Part shown: positions 1-7,579 of the stretch, piece by piece
How the letters are laid out: each line of letters opens with the position of its first letter
Numbering within the stretch: position 1 is the first letter of the stretch
Origin: LMUY01 sp964244585
Lineage (GTDB): Bacteria > Pseudomonadota > Alphaproteobacteria > Acetobacterales > Acetobacteraceae
DNA length: 64,000 bases
Direction: 5' to 3'
Assembly: GCA_964244585.1 (NCBI GenBank)
Contig: CAXTJM010000001.1
Span: 1 to 64,000 of the forward strand
Notes under the pieces: generated by a model
Database searches by the model: none
The model's input: only the letters and a program-made list of their open reading frames with translations
What the model was told of the DNA's origin: nothing
Position numbers and translations under genes: made by a program

Positions 1-340
1 GCGTTACCGGCACCGGCGGTGGCGGCGTGGGGGGCGGCGGTGGCGGTGGCGGTGGCGGTGGCGGTGGCGGCGGCGGCTGCGGCGGGGTGGGCTTCGGCGG
101 CTCCGGCGTCGGCGGCTCCGGCGAGGGCACGGGCGCGTTGGTGGAGGCGGGTGTGGGCGCCGACACGGTGGATCTGCGCGCCTCCTGCGTCGGGCCTTCG
201 ACGTCCACGTCGAAGCTCGCCTGGTCGGGCAGCTTCTCCAGCGGCTTCGCCGGAATGGCGAGCAGCACCAGCGCCAGCACCACCGCGTGGAAGACGAAGG
301 AGATGGCGGCGCCGCGGCCGAGTCGGTTGTTCTGCTTCAT
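1..340 (-). CDS. tolA: TolA-type energy transducer (partial, N-terminal part)
   Basis: The first 113 codons of a TolA/TonB-like protein; the rest lies beyond the left edge. The ATG at 340 gives a short cytoplasmic end, then one hydrophobic anchor (FVFHAVVLALVLLAIPA, about residues 16-32), an acidic periplasmic stretch, and a Pro/Glu/Thr-rich segment that becomes a run of about 20 prolines. TolA links the TolQ-TolR motor to TolB-Pal at the outer membrane during envelope constriction. Position directly behind tolQ and tolR supports the call. The proline run is encoded by a GGTGGC hexamer repeat on the plus strand. The C-terminal domain is not visible, so a TonB-like paralogue cannot be excluded. 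Confidence 0.85.
   Translation of the reverse strand, partial: MKQNNRLGRGAAISFVFHAVVLALVLLAIPAKPLEKLPDQASFDVDVEGPTQEARRSTVSAPTPASTNAPVPSPEPPTPEPPKPTPPQPPPPPPPPPPPPPPPPTPPPPVPVT
39..68. repeat. GGTGGC hexamer tandem repeat inside tolA
   Basis: Five consecutive perfect GGTGGC units, flanked by related GGCGGC units. On the minus strand they encode part of the polyproline run of TolA. A perfect hexamer array can change by slippage in steps of two prolines without breaking the frame. Confidence 0.8.
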
Positions 341-359
341 GCCCGCAGGCCCGTGCCGA

Positions 360-896
360 TCAGCGGCGGCGCGGGCCGGGCAAGGTCGCCGGGGGCAGGG
401 CCGGCACGGCGACTGTCGGCAAAGGCGGGACCGTCGGTGCGGCCAGGCCCGGCGTGCCGCTGGCCGGGCCGCCATCGCTCTGCTCGACCAGGAGCGACAC
501 CTTGGTGAAGCCGCCCTGCTTGATGGTGGTCATAACCTCGATCATGCGGCCATAGGGCACGGTCTTGTCGCCGCGCACGAAAATCCGCCGGTCCGGGTTG
601 GACTGGGACGCAGCCTGGAGCTTGGCCACCAGGTCGCCCAGCTCCATCCCGTCATTGGCGAGGTAGACCTTGCTGTCCGCCGCAACGCTGACGGTGATCG
701 GATCCTTCTCGGGCGTGATCGGGGAGGCGCTGGCCTTGGGCAGGTCCACGTTCACGCTGGACGTCATCAATGGCGCGGTGATCATGAAGATCACCAGCAA
801 CACCAGCATCACGTCGACCAATGGCGTGACGTTGATCTCCGCCATCGGGCGGTAGCGCCCTCGCCCGCTCCGTCCGCCACTGAGCTGCACGGCCAT
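360..896 (-). CDS. tolR: Tol-Pal system proton-channel subunit TolR
   Basis: 178-residue ExbD/TolR-family protein: N-terminal cytoplasmic tail, one transmembrane helix (INVTPLVDVMLVLLVIFMIT, about residues 21-40) and a periplasmic domain. Asp28 in PLVDVML is the conserved proton-path residue of the family. With TolQ it forms the inner-membrane motor that energises TolA. The last 30 or so residues are Pro/Ala-rich (PLPTVAVPALPPATLPG), longer than in most TolR proteins of about 145 residues. It lies 3 bases downstream of tolQ and 19 bases before tolA, so the three are one transcription unit. Confidence 0.95.
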   Translation of the reverse strand: MAVQLSGGRSGRGRYRPMAEINVTPLVDVMLVLLVIFMITAPLMTSSVNVDLPKASASPITPEKDPITVSVAADSKVYLANDGMELGDLVAKLQAASQSNPDRRIFVRGDKTVPYGRMIEVMTTIKQGGFTKVSLLVEQSDGGPASGTPGLAAPTVPPLPTVAVPALPPATLPGPRRR

Positions 897-899
897 GGT

Positions 900-1616
900 T
901 CAGCTCCGCTCCTCGGACTGGCGGGACAGGATGGCGCCGAACTCGGTGCCGAACCCCTCCATGCGGGCGGCGAACCGCGCCAGGTCCGTGCTGATCTTGT
1001 TGTACGCGAGCACGGCCGGGATGGCCGCGACCAGGCCGATCGCAGTGGCGAACAGCGCCTCCGCGATGCCGGGCGCCACCACGGCCAGGCTGGTGTTCTT
1101 GCTGGCCGCGATGGCGGAGAAGGAGTGCATGATGCCCCATACCGTGCCGAACAGGCCGATGAACGGCGCGGTCGCGCCGACGGAGGCGAGAAAGACCATC
1201 CAGCGCTCCATCCGCTCCATCTCCCGGCCGACCGTCACGGTCATGGCGCGGTCCACCCGGTCCCGCACGCCGCCGCGGACCATGTCGGCGCCGGCCACGC
1301 GGGAGGAGCGCCGCCATTCGCCCATGGCGGCGCCGAACACGGCCGCCACGGGATGCACCGGCTTGGCGCCCTCCTGGTCATACAGCTCGTCCAGGCTGCC
1401 GCCCGACCAGAAGCGGTCCTCGAAGGCATCGGCCTGCCGGTTGGCGCGGCGGATCGACGTCACCTTCTCGAAGATGATCGCCCAGACCCAGATGCTGGCC
1501 AGCAACAGCAGCACCATGACGATCTTCACGACGATGTCGGCCTGCAGGAACAGCGTCAGGATCGACAGGTCACCCCCTGGGGGCACCGCACCTGCCGCAC
1601 TCGTCGTATCACCCAC
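900..1616 (-). CDS. tolQ: Tol-Pal system motor protein TolQ
   Basis: MotA/TolQ/ExbB proton-channel protein of 238 residues. I chose the GTG at 1616 rather than farther upstream because it gives the usual TolQ length, follows a GAGGAG ribosome-binding site and overlaps the end of ybgC by 8 bases. An N-terminal helix (IVVKIVMVLLLLASIWVWAI) is followed by a cytoplasmic loop and two more helices, with the family signature GLFGTVWGIMHSF. It pairs with TolR to harvest the proton gradient for outer-membrane invagination at division. Confidence 0.95.
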   Translation of the reverse strand: MGDTTSAAGAVPPGGDLSILTLFLQADIVVKIVMVLLLLASIWVWAIIFEKVTSIRRANRQADAFEDRFWSGGSLDELYDQEGAKPVHPVAAVFGAAMGEWRRSSRVAGADMVRGGVRDRVDRAMTVTVGREMERMERWMVFLASVGATAPFIGLFGTVWGIMHSFSAIAASKNTSLAVVAPGIAEALFATAIGLVAAIPAVLAYNKISTDLARFAARMEGFGTEFGAILSRQSEERS

Positions 1617-2019
1617 TCCGCATCTCCTCGAACGCCGCACGCCATCGGGCCGGTATCCGCGAAGGACGGCCATCCGCCCTCCGCACGCACGCCAATTGCA
1701 CCGCCAGCCGTGCCACCACCTGGTCGCCCACCGCGAAATCCTGCCGCAGCATGGTGGTGGCGGCGCCGAACTCGGTGGGCACGGTGGTGACGGTGACCAG
1801 GTCGTCCAGTCGCGCGGGGCGCAGATAATCCATTTCGACGCGGCGCACCACGAAGATCAGGCCTTCGTTACGCACCAGCTCCTCATGCGGCACCCCGTGC
1901 TCGCGCAACAACTCGGTCCGCGCCCGTTCGGCAAAGGCCAGGTAGCGGGCGTGGTAGACCACGCCGCCGGCATCGGTGTCCTCGTAGTAGACGCGGAGCT
2001 GCAGGCGGTGCGGCGTCAC
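1609..2019 (-). CDS. ybgC: Tol-Pal-associated acyl-CoA thioesterase YbgC
   Basis: 136-residue hot-dog thioesterase. The N-terminal signature YYEDTDAGGVVYHARYL carries the catalytic Asp of the 4-hydroxybenzoyl-CoA thioesterase/YbgC family. YbgC hydrolyses short-chain or malonyl-type acyl-CoAs in vitro and is almost always encoded beside tolQRA; its role in the Tol system is still unclear. It overlaps ruvB by 4 bases (ATGA) and tolQ by 8, showing tight translational coupling between the recombination and Tol genes. Confidence 0.93.
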   Translation of the reverse strand: MTPHRLQLRVYYEDTDAGGVVYHARYLAFAERARTELLREHGVPHEELVRNEGLIFVVRRVEMDYLRPARLDDLVTVTTVPTEFGAATTMLRQDFAVGDQVVARLAVQLACVRRADGRPSRIPARWRAAFEEMRSG

Positions 2020-3050
2020 GCGTCGGGCGCCAGCAGGTCCAGCAGGGGGGCGGCGGGCAGCGGCGGAACCAGGCCCAGATGGCGCCAGCCGGGCTCGCCC
2101 AGCATGCGGCCGCGGCTGGTGCGCAGGACCAGGCCCTCCTGGATCAGGTATGGCTCGATCACGTCTTCCAGCGTGTCCCGCGCCTCGTTCAGCGCCGCAG
2201 CCAAAGTCTCGACGCCGACCGGGCCGCCATGGTGGTGCTCGGCGATGCGGCGGAGGTAGCGGCGGTCCATGGCGTCCAGGCCGAGCCGGTCCACCTCCAG
2301 CCGGGTCAGCGCCGCATCGGCCTCGGCGCGGTCGACCGGGCTTTGCCCCGCCACCGAGGCGAAATCCCGCACCCGGCGCAGCAGCCGCCCGGCGATGCGG
2401 GGCGTGCCGCGGGAGCGCCGGGCGATTTCGGCGGCGCCGGCCTGGGTCAGCTCCACCCCCAGCTTCTCGGCGCCGCGAGAGACGATCAGTTCCAGTTCCG
2501 CCGGCGTGTACAGCACCAGGCGGAGCGGAATGCCGAACCGGTCCCGCAACGGGGTGGCCAGCAGCCCGGCGCGGGTGGTTGCGCCCACCAGGGTGAAGGG
2601 CGACAGGTCGATCCGGACGGAGCGGGCGGCCGGGCCCTCGCCGATGATGAGATCGAGCTGGAAATCCTCCATCGCCGGGTAGAGGACTTCCTCTATGGCG
2701 GGCTGCAGGCGATGGATCTCGTCGATGAACAGCACGTCGCGCGGCTGCAGGTTGGTCAGGATCGCGGCGAGGTCGCCTGCCCGCTGGATCACCGGCCCGG
2801 AGGTCGCGCGGAAGCCCACGCCCAGCTCGCGCGCGACGATCTGCGCCAGGGTGGTCTTGCCCAACCCCGGCGGCCCATGCAGCAACACGTGGTCCATCGC
2901 CTCCGCGCGGCCCTTCGCGGCGTGGATGAAGACGCGCAGGTTCTCACGGCTCGCCTTCTGGCCGATGAACTCGGCGAGGACCTGCGGCCGCAGCGACGCC
3001 TCGGCCGCGTCCTCCAGTGCACGGGCGGGGGAGACGGGGCGCTCGCTCAC
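2016..3050 (-). CDS. ruvB: Holliday junction branch-migration helicase RuvB
   Basis: 344-residue AAA+ motor of the RuvABC resolvasome. Walker A GPPGLGKT lies at residues 59-66, Walker B LFIDEIH around 107-112 and sensor 1 GATTRAG follows; the C-terminal winged-helix domain is present. Hexamers bound by RuvA drive branch migration of recombination intermediates. The start overlaps the end of ruvA by 4 bases and the stop overlaps ybgC by 4, so it is translationally coupled on both sides. Confidence 0.98.
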   Translation of the reverse strand: MSERPVSPARALEDAAEASLRPQVLAEFIGQKASRENLRVFIHAAKGRAEAMDHVLLHGPPGLGKTTLAQIVARELGVGFRATSGPVIQRAGDLAAILTNLQPRDVLFIDEIHRLQPAIEEVLYPAMEDFQLDLIIGEGPAARSVRIDLSPFTLVGATTRAGLLATPLRDRFGIPLRLVLYTPAELELIVSRGAEKLGVELTQAGAAEIARRSRGTPRIAGRLLRRVRDFASVAGQSPVDRAEADAALTRLEVDRLGLDAMDRRYLRRIAEHHHGGPVGVETLAAALNEARDTLEDVIEPYLIQEGLVLRTSRGRMLGEPGWRHLGLVPPLPAAPLLDLLAPDA

Positions 3051-3643
3051 CGCGCCAACTCCTTGAGGCTGTCCCGGATCACGGCATCCAGCCGGGCGTC
3101 GTCACCCAGGCGTTCGCGCACGCGGGTCACCACCGGATGGGCCTCAATGCGGCGATACCCGAGATTGGCCAGGGCGGACAGCGCGTCCGCCTCCACGCCC
3201 GTCGGGGGCGCGATGCCCGGCAGGACGATCCCGGTCGGCATGGCCCCGACCTTCGCGGCAAGTTCGGACAGGAGCCGCGCCGCCAGCTTGGCCCCGACAC
3301 CGGGTGCGCGCGTCAGGCTGGCGCGATCCCCTGCGGCGATGGCGGCGACCAGGTCGCGCGGCGAGAGCGCCGACAAGACTCCGAGCGCCACCTTGGCGCC
3401 CACGCCCTGCACGGTGGTGAGCAGGCGGAACCAGTCGCGTTCGGCCGGGTCGGCAAAGCCATACAGCGTGATGGCGTCCTCCCGCACCTGGGTCTCGACC
3501 AGCACCCGGGCCACGCCGGGCGGTACCGGCAGGGCGGACAAGGTGCGGGTGGAGGCATGGACGAGGTAGCCGACGCCGCCCACGTCGATGACGCAGCGTC
3601 CTTCCTCCATCCCGCCCAGCGTGCCAGTCAATTGCGCGATCAC
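3047..3643 (-). CDS. ruvA: Holliday junction DNA-binding protein RuvA
   Basis: 198 residues from a GTG start at 3643 (reading VIAQLTGTLGG), the conserved RuvA N-terminus. A longer in-frame extension upstream is only translated repeat sequence (it spells LLPSGEGA) and is not part of the protein. An OB-fold precedes paired helix-hairpin-helix motifs (GVGAKVALGVLSAL and APGVGAKLAARLLSEL) and a C-terminal RuvB-binding domain. RuvA holds the junction in a square-planar form for RuvB. Confidence 0.96.
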   Translation of the reverse strand: MIAQLTGTLGGMEEGRCVIDVGGVGYLVHASTRTLSALPVPPGVARVLVETQVREDAITLYGFADPAERDWFRLLTTVQGVGAKVALGVLSALSPRDLVAAIAAGDRASLTRAPGVGAKLAARLLSELAAKVGAMPTGIVLPGIAPPTGVEADALSALANLGYRRIEAHPVVTRVRERLGDDARLDAVIRDSLKELAR

Positions 3644-3659
3644 AAGGCTGGGCCAGGCG

Positions 3660-3797
3660 CCCTCGCCCGATGGGAGAAGGTGGAAGTAGCTGGAGAGTCC
3701 ACTGGCGCAGCAGGTGGAATGGCGCTGGGGGGCGGGGTGAGCGTATGGCACGCAACCCCCCTCACCCAACCCTCTCCCAGAGGGAGAGGGCTTTTTT
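3660..3797. repeat. Two copies of a CCCTC/GGGAG palindromic intergenic repeat
   Basis: Between ruvC and ruvA there is a partial copy (CCCTCGCCCGATGGGAGAAGG, near 3660) and a full copy at 3757-3797 of the form CCCCCCTCACCCAACCCTCTCCCAGAGGGAGAGGG. This resembles the abundant CCCTCACCC...CCCTCTCCC...GGGAGAGGG dispersed element of many proteobacterial genomes. In translation it gives the tell-tale LLPSGEG phrase. It is the only clearly repeat-like intergenic block in the window. Confidence 0.7.
3770..3797 (+). terminator. Terminator-like hairpin within the intergenic repeat
   Basis: A perfect 9-bp stem (CCCTCTCCC / GGGAGAGGG) with a 3-base AGA loop is followed on the plus strand by CTTTTTT. It has the form of an intrinsic terminator for plus-strand transcription, although the adjacent genes are on the minus strand. 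It may block antisense transcripts or simply be part of the repeat. Confidence 0.5.
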
Positions 3798-3814
3798 GAG
3801 GCGACGGGGGAGAG

Positions 3815-4321
3815 TCACGCCATGACCCGTCCGCCGGACACCCGCAGGAGGCTGGCGCGGTGATGGGCGTGGCAGATCGCCACGGCCAGCGCGTCGGCCG
3901 CGTCGGCCCGGCGCAGGGTGGCGCCCGGCAGCAGACGGCGGACCATCATTTCGACCTGGTCCTTGCTGGCGCCGCCAGTGCCGACGACGGATTGCTTTAC
4001 CGTCATGGCGCCGTATTCCAGCACCGGAATGCCGACCAAGGCCGGCGCCAGCAGCGCCACGCCGCGAGCATAGCCGAGCTTCAAGGTCGCCGTGCCGTTG
4101 CGATTGACATAGGTCTCCTCCACCGCTGCCTCGTGCGGGCGGTGCTCGGCGAACAAGGCGGTCAGGCCGTCATGGATCGCCTTCAAGCGCGCGGGCACGC
4201 TGGCGTCGCTATCCGTCGCGATCACCCCATCCGCCAGGTGGCAGAGCCGGTTGCCGTCAATCGCGATCACGCCCCATCCGGTAAAGCGCAGGCCGGGATC
4301 GATACCCATCAGACGGACCAT
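3815..4321 (-). CDS. ruvC: Holliday junction resolvase RuvC
   Basis: 168-residue RNase H-fold endonuclease that cleaves Holliday junctions symmetrically. The acidic metal-binding residues align as Asp8 (GIDPGLRFTGWG), Glu68 (VEETYVN), Asp140 and Asp143 (RRADAADALA). The start ATG shares one base with the stop of yebC (TGATG). It is separated from ruvA by 171 bases containing dispersed palindromic repeats, unlike the tight joins elsewhere in the cluster. Confidence 0.97.
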   Translation of the reverse strand: MVRLMGIDPGLRFTGWGVIAIDGNRLCHLADGVIATDSDASVPARLKAIHDGLTALFAEHRPHEAAVEETYVNRNGTATLKLGYARGVALLAPALVGIPVLEYGAMTVKQSVVGTGGASKDQVEMMVRRLLPGATLRRADAADALAVAICHAHHRASLLRVSGGRVMA

Positions 4322-5073
4322 CAGGCCGCCAGGCGCTCCATGATCTCGTCGGGGATCTCGGCATTGGAGGTGACGGTCTGCACGTCGTCATTGTCCTCCA
4401 GCGCGTCCAGCAGCCGGACCAGCGCGGCCGCCCGCTCCGGATCGTCCACCGCCACGGTCACGCTGGGCCGCCAGTCCAGCTTGGCGCTGTCGGGCGGGCC
4501 GAACCGCGCCTCCAGCGCGTCACGCACCGCGAACAGGTCACCCGTGGCGCAGGTGACCTCGTGGCCGTCCGTGTCGCTCTCCACATCCTCGGCCCCCGCC
4601 TCGATCGCCCCCTCCATCATGGCGTCCGCGGTGGCAGCCTTGGACGGGTAGGCGATGGCGCCGACCCGGCTGAACTGGAACGCGACGGAGTTGCTCTCGC
4701 CCATCGTGCCGCCGTTCTTGTTGAAGGCGGTGCGCAGGTCGGAGGCGGTCCGATTGCGGTTGTCGGTCAGCGCCTCGACGATGACGGCCACGCCGGCCGG
4801 GCCGTAGCCTTCGTAGCGAACCTCGACGTAATCGTCCCCGGCACCGGCGTCGGTGGCCTTGCGGATGGCTCGGTCAATGGTGTCCTTCGGCATGTTCATC
4901 ACCCGGGCGGCGACCACCGCGGCGCGCAAGCGGGGGTTGGCCGCGGGATCGGGCAGGCCCTGCTTGGCGGACACCGTGATCTCGCGGATGATCTTGGAGA
5001 ACTGGCGCGCCTTGCGGGCGTCCTGCGCGCCCTTGCGGTGCATGATGTTCTTGGAATGGGAATGGCCGGCCAT
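4321..5073 (-). CDS. yebC: YebC/TACO1-family protein
   Basis: 250-residue YebC-family protein starting MAGHSHSKNIMHRKGAQDA, with the family motif KNGGTMGESNSVAFQF in the middle. Older work describes YebC proteins as transcriptional regulators, including of ruv genes; newer work on bacterial YebC and mitochondrial TACO1 supports relief of ribosome stalling at polyproline. It is the first gene of the yebC-ruvCAB-ybgC-tolQRA cluster, whose last visible gene encodes a long proline run. Confidence 0.95.
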   Translation of the reverse strand: MAGHSHSKNIMHRKGAQDARKARQFSKIIREITVSAKQGLPDPAANPRLRAAVVAARVMNMPKDTIDRAIRKATDAGAGDDYVEVRYEGYGPAGVAVIVEALTDNRNRTASDLRTAFNKNGGTMGESNSVAFQFSRVGAIAYPSKAATADAMMEGAIEAGAEDVESDTDGHEVTCATGDLFAVRDALEARFGPPDSAKLDWRPSVTVAVDDPERAAALVRLLDALEDNDDVQTVTSNAEIPDEIMERLAA

Positions 5074-5142
5074 GGGCCTGGTGTCTCATGATGCTGTTGC
5101 CTGAGCCGCCCGTCTACCAGGCCATAGCGCGGGTCGCCAAGT

Positions 5143-5358
5143 TCAGGCCAGTTCGCGGGTTCGGGCAGGGGCACGCCACTGCTCGTTCGGGATAAGGCAT
5201 GGCGGCAACGGACGCGGCTGCGGCGTGGGTTCGCGCCGGGGATCGCGGTCGTCGCCACCCCGGTTGCGCCGGGCGATCCACATCTCGCGCACGAGGATGA
5301 CGACCGTCACCCCGAAGCTGAGCAACAAGGACCATGTCACCTGGACCGCTGGGCTCAT
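5143..5358 (-). CDS. Small single-pass membrane protein
   Basis: 71 residues with one N-terminal hydrophobic helix (about residues 5-24, VQVTWSLLLSFGVTVVILV) followed by a basic WIARR junction and a Pro/Arg-rich tail. The positive residues after the helix suggest an N-out, C-in arrangement. It lies between the YmdB-type phosphodiesterase gene (21 bases upstream) and yebC. I do not recognise a family. Confidence 0.6.
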   Translation of the reverse strand: MSPAVQVTWSLLLSFGVTVVILVREMWIARRNRGGDDRDPRREPTPQPRPLPPCLIPNEQWRAPARTRELA

Positions 5359-5379
5359 CGCGACCTCCCCTTCCCGGCC

Positions 5380-6192
5380 TCAGATTGGAACCACCTGCGA
5401 CAAACGTCCACCCGTCCGCACGGGTTCCGCACGCAACGCCAGCCCGGTGGCGTCGTCAGTTTCCACGAACAATCCGCAGACCGTGGCAGGTCCCTCCGCC
5501 GGGGCCAACCGTTCGCCGGGTATCTTGCGGATGAACCGTGCCGACGCGCCATCCTTGGCCATGCCGATCACGCTGTCATAATCCCCGCACATTCCGGCAT
5601 CCGATTGGTAGGCGGTGCCGCGCGCCAGCACCTGGTGGTCGGCGGTCGGCACATGGGTGTGGGTGCCGACGACCATCGAAACTTGCCCGTCCAGGCTGTG
5701 GGCATACCCCAGCTTTTCGCTGGTGGCCTCGGCATGGAAGTCGATCACGATGGCGTGTATCGTGCCACCCAGCCGGTGGCGCGCGAGGATATCCGCCGTG
5801 CCGCGGAACGGGCAGTCCAGCGGGTCCATGAACAGGCGGCCCATCGCGTTCATCACCAGGGCGCGGCGTCCACCCGGGACCTCCACCACCACGGCCCCGG
5901 CGCCGGGCGTGCCGGGCGGGAAGTTCAGCGGACGCAGCAAGCGAGGTTCCTGCGCGATGTAGGGAATGACTTCCTTGCGGTCCCAGGCATGGTTGCCGAG
6001 AGTGATCACGTCTGCTCCGGCGGCGAACAGCGCCTTCGCCATGTCCGGCGCCAGGCCGAATCCGTGGCTGGCGTTCTCGGCATTCACCACCGCTAGGTCG
6101 ATGCGCAAGCGCTGGCGCAGCACCGGCAGCGCGGCGGCGGCGGCCTCCCGGCCGGTGCGGCCGACGGTGTCGCCGAGAAAGAGGATGCGCAT
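5380..6192 (-). CDS. YmdB-type metallophosphoesterase (TIGR00282 family)
   Basis: 270-residue dimetal phosphoesterase. Likely ligands are Asp8 (FLGDTVGR), Glu39-Asn40 (NAENASHG), Asn67-His68 (LGNHAWDR), His153 (DFHAEATSEK), His178 and His180 (GTHTHVPTAD). The Bacillus YmdB relative is a 2',3'- and 3',5'-cyclic nucleotide phosphodiesterase that affects biofilm formation and RNA turnover. Here it sits just downstream of the folate cyclo-ligase gene (51-base gap), a common alphaproteobacterial neighbour. The physiological substrate is unknown. Confidence 0.9.
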   Translation of the reverse strand: MRILFLGDTVGRTGREAAAAALPVLRQRLRIDLAVVNAENASHGFGLAPDMAKALFAAGADVITLGNHAWDRKEVIPYIAQEPRLLRPLNFPPGTPGAGAVVVEVPGGRRALVMNAMGRLFMDPLDCPFRGTADILARHRLGGTIHAIVIDFHAEATSEKLGYAHSLDGQVSMVVGTHTHVPTADHQVLARGTAYQSDAGMCGDYDSVIGMAKDGASARFIRKIPGERLAPAEGPATVCGLFVETDDATGLALRAEPVRTGGRLSQVVPI

Positions 6193-6243
6193 GCCTGAAA
6201 CTGGCAGGAGTCCGACGGGCTGGAAAGGCCGGCCGTACTCGGC

Positions 6244-6804
6244 TCAGATGCGTATCAGCGCGCGTTCGGTGGCGATCACCGACAGGACCATGTCGGTCGG
6301 GCCGGCCGGTAGGTCCGCCATCTCCTGCCCCGCATAGGCACAGCCGATGGTGGGAAGCTCGGGACGCGCCGCGATGGTACGGTCATAGTAGCCGCCGCCA
6401 TACCCCAGCCGGTGGCCGCGCCGGTCAAAGGCCAGCATCGGCACCAGCAGAAGATCGGGACAGACGACCGGCCCGCTCGACGTCATGGTACCGAAGCGTT
6501 CCCGCTCCAGCGTGTCGAGGCAGCTCCAGCGCCGGAACGACAAGGCCTGACCCTTGGGTGGGGTTCGCGGCAGCGCCACGACATGGCCGGCATCCCGCAG
6601 GGAGCGGAGCAGCGGCGACATGTCCACCTCGCGGCGCAGCGGCCAGAAGCCGGCGACCAGCATTCCCGGCAGGATCAGCTCGCCGTGCATGATCCTGTCG
6701 GCAACGGCGAGTCCCAGGGCGGGATCGCATCGCCACAGCACGCGCCGAGCGACGTCGCGCGCGGCACGCTTGCGCTGATCGAGGGAGGGTTGCGGAGCCG
6801 CCAA
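6244..6804 (-). CDS. 5-formyltetrahydrofolate cyclo-ligase
   Basis: 186-residue enzyme converting 5-formyl-THF plus ATP to 5,10-methenyl-THF, recycling the storage folate. The family signature LGYGGGYYDRTI lies near residue 140, and the N-terminal basic region QRKRAARDVARR supplies nucleotide contacts. No ATG fits the N-terminus; the TTG at 6804 is the best start. It follows the 6S RNA gene, the same linkage as ssrS-ygfA in enterobacteria, so it may be expressed partly from the 6S transcript. Confidence 0.93.
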   Translation of the reverse strand: MAAPQPSLDQRKRAARDVARRVLWRCDPALGLAVADRIMHGELILPGMLVAGFWPLRREVDMSPLLRSLRDAGHVVALPRTPPKGQALSFRRWSCLDTLERERFGTMTSSGPVVCPDLLLVPMLAFDRRGHRLGYGGGYYDRTIAARPELPTIGCAYAGQEMADLPAGPTDMVLSVIATERALIRI

Positions 6805-6809
6805 AGCCG

Positions 6810-6946
6810 TTGGAATTTGTCATCCTCCCGAGCCTGCTTGCGCAGGTGGGCACCAGATACCGTGACCAGGATCACGACAGCGCCAGTTCCCGAGGAGAAT
6901 GCTTATCGGCCCGAGGGATGAACGACCTGACGAACCCAGCAGCCCC
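6810..6946 (-). ncRNA. ssrS: 6S RNA
   Basis: The zapA-cyclo-ligase gap carries a 6S RNA by position and by sequence. Read on the minus strand, ATCCCTCGGGCC (6908-6919) pairs with GGCTCGGGAGGAT (6822-6834) through 12 pairs with one bulged A. Between them are the typical alphaproteobacterial segments CCGATAAGC and GGTGCCCACCTGC. 6S RNA mimics an open promoter and sequesters sigma-70 RNA polymerase in stationary phase. The ends are approximate; I placed them by the closing stem and flanking genes. Confidence 0.82.
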
Positions 6947-6957
6947 GCCAATCCTAA

Positions 6958-7320
6958 TTAGGGCTGTTCGATGCTGGCTGCAATGTCCTCGGCCCGGCGC
7001 GCCAGCTTGGCGATGCGGTTCTTCGTCCGGGCATCCGGCCGGTCCGGCTGCGCGTCGGCCTCCGCCACGACCGGTTGCGCGGCGGCCGCCCCGGGCCGGC
7101 GCAGGCTAGCGAGTTCGACGGCGGTATCGTGCAGCTCATCCGCCATCAGCAGCGCAGCCAGCAGGAGAAGCCGGCTCTCGCCGCTCTGTCCGCCCAGCGC
7201 CTTGATGTTCTCGATGCGCTGCTCGACCTGGCGGGCCATTTCCACCAGGTGTGCCTCCTGGCCGTCCTCGCAGCCGACATTGTAGGCGTAGCCGTTCAGC
7301 TTGACGGTGAGCTGCGCCAT
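6958..7320 (-). CDS. zapA: Cell division protein ZapA
   Basis: 120-residue FtsZ-associated protein. The N-terminal beta-hairpin domain (MAQLTVKLNGYAYNVGCEDG) and following helix (LVEMARQVEQRIENIKA) match ZapA, which bundles FtsZ protofilaments at midcell. A Pro/Ala linker then leads to a basic helical tail (ARTKNRIAKLARRAED), longer than in E. coli ZapA. It follows a small acidic protein by 4 bases, and the 6S RNA lies directly downstream, the standard arrangement in proteobacteria. Confidence 0.92.
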   Translation of the reverse strand: MAQLTVKLNGYAYNVGCEDGQEAHLVEMARQVEQRIENIKALGGQSGESRLLLLAALLMADELHDTAVELASLRRPGAAAAQPVVAEADAQPDRPDARTKNRIAKLARRAEDIAASIEQP

Positions 7321-7324
7321 TCAA

Positions 7325-7516
7325 TCAGACCTCGTCGGCCAAGGCGTGGCGAAGCTGGCCGATCAGCCGATCGAGTCGGGACGCGATCAGCCCGGAGTCG
7401 ATAGCCGGAGCGGCGTCCGTCACGGAAGCCTGGCGTGGATTGTGCCTTGCTATCCGATCCAAGGCTGCTTCCAGCCGGGAGAGCGCGTCTGCCTCGCCTG
7501 CGTCCGCGTCGGCCAT
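7325..7516 (-). CDS. Small helical protein upstream of zapA
   Basis: 63 residues from the ATG at 7516 (MADADAGEADALSRLEAALD), chosen over an upstream TTG because it has a GGGGA ribosome-binding site at normal spacing. It consists of two amphipathic helices (ALSRLEAALDRIARH and ASRLDRLIGQLRHALAD) and probably forms a coiled coil. Small coiled-coil proteins often precede zapA in alphaproteobacteria (DUF4164-like), so a role with the Z-ring is plausible but inferred from position. Confidence 0.6.
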   Translation of the reverse strand: MADADAGEADALSRLEAALDRIARHNPRQASVTDAAPAIDSGLIASRLDRLIGQLRHALADEV

Positions 7517-7579
7517 CCATTCAGTCCCCAAACCGTCATTTCATTGACCATGAAGCGCCGGACCGCTTGAAGGTCAAGC

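Noticed and set aside
27..1790. Long plus-strand Gly-rich open frame across the Tol genes
   Set aside because: It is the antisense of tolA, tolR and tolQ; the poly-Gly start is the complement of the TolA polyproline run. The minus-strand genes are clearly real.
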